The translations under genes were made by a program, and so were the position numbers. 35,537 nucleotides of DNA from Candidatus Zhuqueibacterota bacterium (GTDB lineage Bacteria; Zhuqueibacterota; QNDG01; JABMRT01), in contig JABMRT010000303.1 of the NCBI GenBank assembly GCA_013202295.1, forward strand, positions 1 to 35,537. Reading direction: 5' to 3'. How positions within the stretch are numbered: the stretch's first letter is position 1; every line of letters begins with the position of its first letter. Below are positions 33,236 through 35,537 of this stretch, one piece after another. The notes below the pieces were generated by a model that saw only the letters and a list, made by a program, of their open reading frames with translations, was not told where the DNA came from and did no database searches.

Positions 33236-34113
33236 TGAAAGAGGATGACATGATTGGAAATAAAATAGTATCCAGGCGAAAATTTATCCAGCAATCAACT
33301 ACCGGATTGGCCGGTCTTTCCATCCTCAGCAGGTGTAGTACGCCATCCAAGCGGAAGCTGGATGAGATCGGGCTACAGCTCAGTACGATCCGAAAACCAC
33401 TTGAAGATGATTGGAAGAAAGCGTTCCAACGAGTTGCCGAAATTGGATATAAAACAATCGAGGGCGGCGGCCCCAGGGGTGGCTTATCCGTGGAGGAGTT
33501 CAAAACGTTTCTTAAAGAAATCGGCCTTAATCCCCTGTCAACAGGTACATCCATGCAGGACATAGTGGAGAATCTGGATCAATCACTCGAACAGGCTATA
33601 AACATGGGACAAAAGTGGTTTATCTGCTTCTGGCCATGGACGGGTTCCAGTGAAGATAAAAAGCTGGATGATTGGAAAGAAGTGGCCGAACGGTTGAACA
33701 AGGCGGGTGAAAAAGTTAAGGCAGCAGGACTTGGATTTGCTTATCATAACCATGATATTGAGTTTGCTCTTACTGAAGAGCAAATCCCTTTCGACATACT
33801 CCTGGATGAAACGGATGCTAATTTAGTCGACATAGAGATCGATTTATACTGGATTGCAAAGGGTGGGCAGGATCCAATCCCCTATTTCAAGAAATACCCC
33901 GGTCGATTTCCCTTATGGCATATTAAAGACATGGATGATACTGAAGAACAATCCTTCGCGTGTGTAGGAAGCGGCATTCTTGATTTTTCGAACATATTTA
34001 AGCATGCAGATATCGCAGGAATGAAGCACGTCTTTGTTGAACATGACCGACCGGAAGATCCGATGGCATGCATTCAATCCAGCTATGATTATTTAAATGG
34101 ATTGCGATATTAA
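33235..34113 (+). CDS. TIM-barrel sugar isomerase/epimerase (xylose isomerase-like), Tat-exported
   Basis: A 292-residue AP-endonuclease-2-type TIM barrel. The N-terminus has a twin-arginine motif (SRRKFIQQS) and hydrophobic stretch ending SILSRC, so it may be exported and possibly lipidated, although the residue before the cysteine is not ideal. Metal-site residues appear in IEGGGPRGG, FAYHNHDIEF, VDIEIDLYWIAKGG and the C-terminal FVEHDRP. Members isomerise, epimerise or dehydrate sugars and keto-sugars. Both ATG 33235 (GGAG 5 bases upstream) and ATG 33250 (AGAGG upstream) are usable; either keeps the Tat motif. It is the last gene of the cassette, converging with the Sel1 protein. Confidence 0.9.
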   Translation: MKEDDMIGNKIVSRRKFIQQSTTGLAGLSILSRCSTPSKRKLDEIGLQLSTIRKPLEDDWKKAFQRVAEIGYKTIEGGGPRGGLSVEEFKTFLKEIGLNPLSTGTSMQDIVENLDQSLEQAINMGQKWFICFWPWTGSSEDKKLDDWKEVAERLNKAGEKVKAAGLGFAYHNHDIEFALTEEQIPFDILLDETDANLVDIEIDLYWIAKGGQDPIPYFKKYPGRFPLWHIKDMDDTEEQSFACVGSGILDFSNIFKHADIAGMKHVFVEHDRPEDPMACIQSSYDYLNGLRY

Positions 34114-34146
34114 TTTTTTAGCATAAGAGATTTAAATTACTGTGGC

Positions 34147-35427
34147 TTAATGATGGCCTAACTCATTCCAGTATCGATAGGCTTCTCGTTGGGCTTTAAG
34201 CACATCTGGCAAAAGCATGGTTTTTTGTAACTCACCCATGATTTCTTTCGCTTTGAAACGGATAGGCTCATTATTCCCTGCGGCTGCTAAAGTGGCCCAT
34301 GTATACGCCTTGATGCAATCACTGCGCAATCTAAAACCGGACATGTATATTTTCGCAAGTGCGAGATGCGCTTCTGGAACACCCTGTGCAGCAGCCTTCT
34401 GATAACACTGAACCGATTCTCTGAGACTCTCTGTGGACCCACTGTTTTCCTGGAATAATTCGCCAAGATAATAATAAGCACTGGCATCCCCTTTTTCGGC
34501 TGCTTGTTTAAACCATGAAATGGCCTCAGCCCGGTTTTGCTGTACACCTCTGCCCAACCAGTACATCGACCCTAGTAAGAGTTGTGCGTCACAGTCCTCT
34601 TTTTGTGCGGCCAGAACAAGCCATTTCAAACCAGTTTCTGAATTGACAGGAATTCCATCACCATAGACATACATCGATCCCAAAGCATATTGCGCAATAG
34701 GATGGCCTTGAAAAGCGGCCTTCTTTAAATACAATACGGCAGCGAGTGGATCACGCGGTACACCGTTGCCTTGCAGATAAATGGAGCCCAACATCACAAG
34801 GGCGTCTTTATGCCCTTGATCGGCGGCTATTTTATACCAACATCTCGCGGCCCGATTATTCTCTGTCAGTCCCAATCCAGCATCGTACAACAATCCGAGC
34901 CAAAATTGTGCGTCTACATGCCCCTGATCTGCGGCACGACCGAACCAGACTGCAGCACGTAAATAATCCGGCTTCCATTTGGGATTTGAAAAGATCTTTC
35001 CGATATGATACTGTGCGTCCGCATCCCCGTCCATGGCAGCCTGGCATAGCCATGAAATATTGTGATCATCTGCGAGGTCGTCATAAGCAAATATTCTAAT
35101 GGACGCAATATCCTCCTCTGTCATCCGGGACTCTACCCATTCGATTAATCGCCCGGTCTCGGTATAATACACGGATTCCGCTCGCAACAACCACTTGTAT
35201 CCCAATGAAAAATTCACAGGAACACCCTTTCCCATCAAATAGAGAATCCCCACCCACAATTGCGCTTTAGCATCTCCTTTTTCGGCCAGGGGCCCTAATA
35301 TCTCCCATGCCTTTTCATATTGCATCTGATTGTATGCTTCAATACCGGCATGGAAGTCAGAACCGCTGGAGGGCAAAGAAGTCAGACAAATGAGAAGTAT
35401 TAAAATTTTAGACATAAATCTAAGCAT
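34147..35427 (-). CDS. Secreted Sel1-like repeat protein
   Basis: A 426-residue protein with a short signal peptide (MSKILILLICLTSLPSSG, cleaved around residue 22) followed by about nine Sel1-type repeats of roughly 36 residues. Typical repeats are AQFWLGLLYDAGLGLTENN-, ALVMLGSIYLQGNGVPRDP- and AQYALGSMYVYGDGIPVNS-type units alternating with AAxQG turns. Sel1 arrays form helical solenoids that bind proteins; no enzyme domain is present. ATG 35427 has AAGG upstream; ATG 35415 is an alternative. A weakly matched second repeat (IFSNPKWKPDYLRAAV) lacks the usual glycines. It stands alone, convergent to the sugar cassette. Partner unknown. Confidence 0.9.
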   Translation of the reverse strand: MLRFMSKILILLICLTSLPSSGSDFHAGIEAYNQMQYEKAWEILGPLAEKGDAKAQLWVGILYLMGKGVPVNFSLGYKWLLRAESVYYTETGRLIEWVESRMTEEDIASIRIFAYDDLADDHNISWLCQAAMDGDADAQYHIGKIFSNPKWKPDYLRAAVWFGRAADQGHVDAQFWLGLLYDAGLGLTENNRAARCWYKIAADQGHKDALVMLGSIYLQGNGVPRDPLAAVLYLKKAAFQGHPIAQYALGSMYVYGDGIPVNSETGLKWLVLAAQKEDCDAQLLLGSMYWLGRGVQQNRAEAISWFKQAAEKGDASAYYYLGELFQENSGSTESLRESVQCYQKAAAQGVPEAHLALAKIYMSGFRLRSDCIKAYTWATLAAAGNNEPIRFKAKEIMGELQKTMLLPDVLKAQREAYRYWNELGHH

Positions 35428-35537
35428 TTAATATACCTTGATTTATCTCTTGGTTATTTGACAAGGGAAAATACCTGTCCATTCACAAAATATAAATAAT
35501 ATGCTAAATCATTTTTAAAATATAACATCAAAATACA
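35428..35537. other. AT-rich right end of the window
   Basis: The last 110 bases hold no gene I can see. They should contain the promoter of the Sel1 protein on the minus strand, but I could not pick a box pair with correct spacing. Confidence 0.4.

Overview
The window looks like a chromosomal segment of an uncultivated-type bacterium of the FCB superphylum (Marinimicrobia, KSB1, Calditrichota or a relative). The main clue is the secreted protein at 1033-2199, which ends in a NYPNPFNP-type C-terminal sorting domain typical of that group. Several Tat-exported enzymes and a mostly Bacillus-like housekeeping gene order fit this. The lineage is an inference; there is no rRNA here to settle it. 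I see no insertion sequence, prophage or CRISPR array.

Left end (1-4207, minus strand): a truncated tryptophan synthase beta chain of the TrpB2 type lies downstream of a genuine TrpR-family repressor, whose promoter is overlapped by a perfect inverted repeat. Next come the sorting-domain protein and a small operon reading DUF2953 membrane protein, YtfJ/GerW-like protein, a 70-residue UVR-like protein and dUTPase. rpsT (4282-4533) is a lone plus-strand gene with its own promoter and terminator.

4605-10592 (minus) reads rlmH, dinB, dinG, guaB in transcription order. It is divergent from prephenate dehydratase (10709-11536, plus).

11529-24159 (minus) is a long conserved information-processing operon, in transcription order rimP, nusA, infB, DUF503 (ylxP), rbfA, nrnA, truB, ribF, rpsO, pnp, M16 peptidase, polysaccharide deacetylase, MerR-like regulator. 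It starts at a promoter followed almost at once by a terminator-like hairpin, and rimP has an unusual 5' end with no canonical start codon. Upstream lie a TPR membrane protein, a lone receiver protein and tRNA-Arg(CCT).

25728-30962 (plus) is an M20 peptidase, an EpmA/GenX-type lysyl-tRNA synthetase paralogue, a Tat-signal TldD and a signal-less TldE, closed by a strong terminator. 31146-34113 (plus) is a three-gene exported cassette (Gfo/Idh/MocA oxidoreductase, DUF1080 3-keto-glycoside hydrolase, TIM-barrel isomerase/epimerase) preceded by an operator-like inverted repeat. The window ends with a secreted Sel1-repeat protein (34147-35427, minus).

Most of the window is ordinary. The parts most worth a second look are the TrpR/TrpB2 unit, the leader and 5' end of the rimP-nusA-infB operon, the M20-EpmA-TldD-TldE operon with its localisation puzzle, and the exported keto-sugar cassette.
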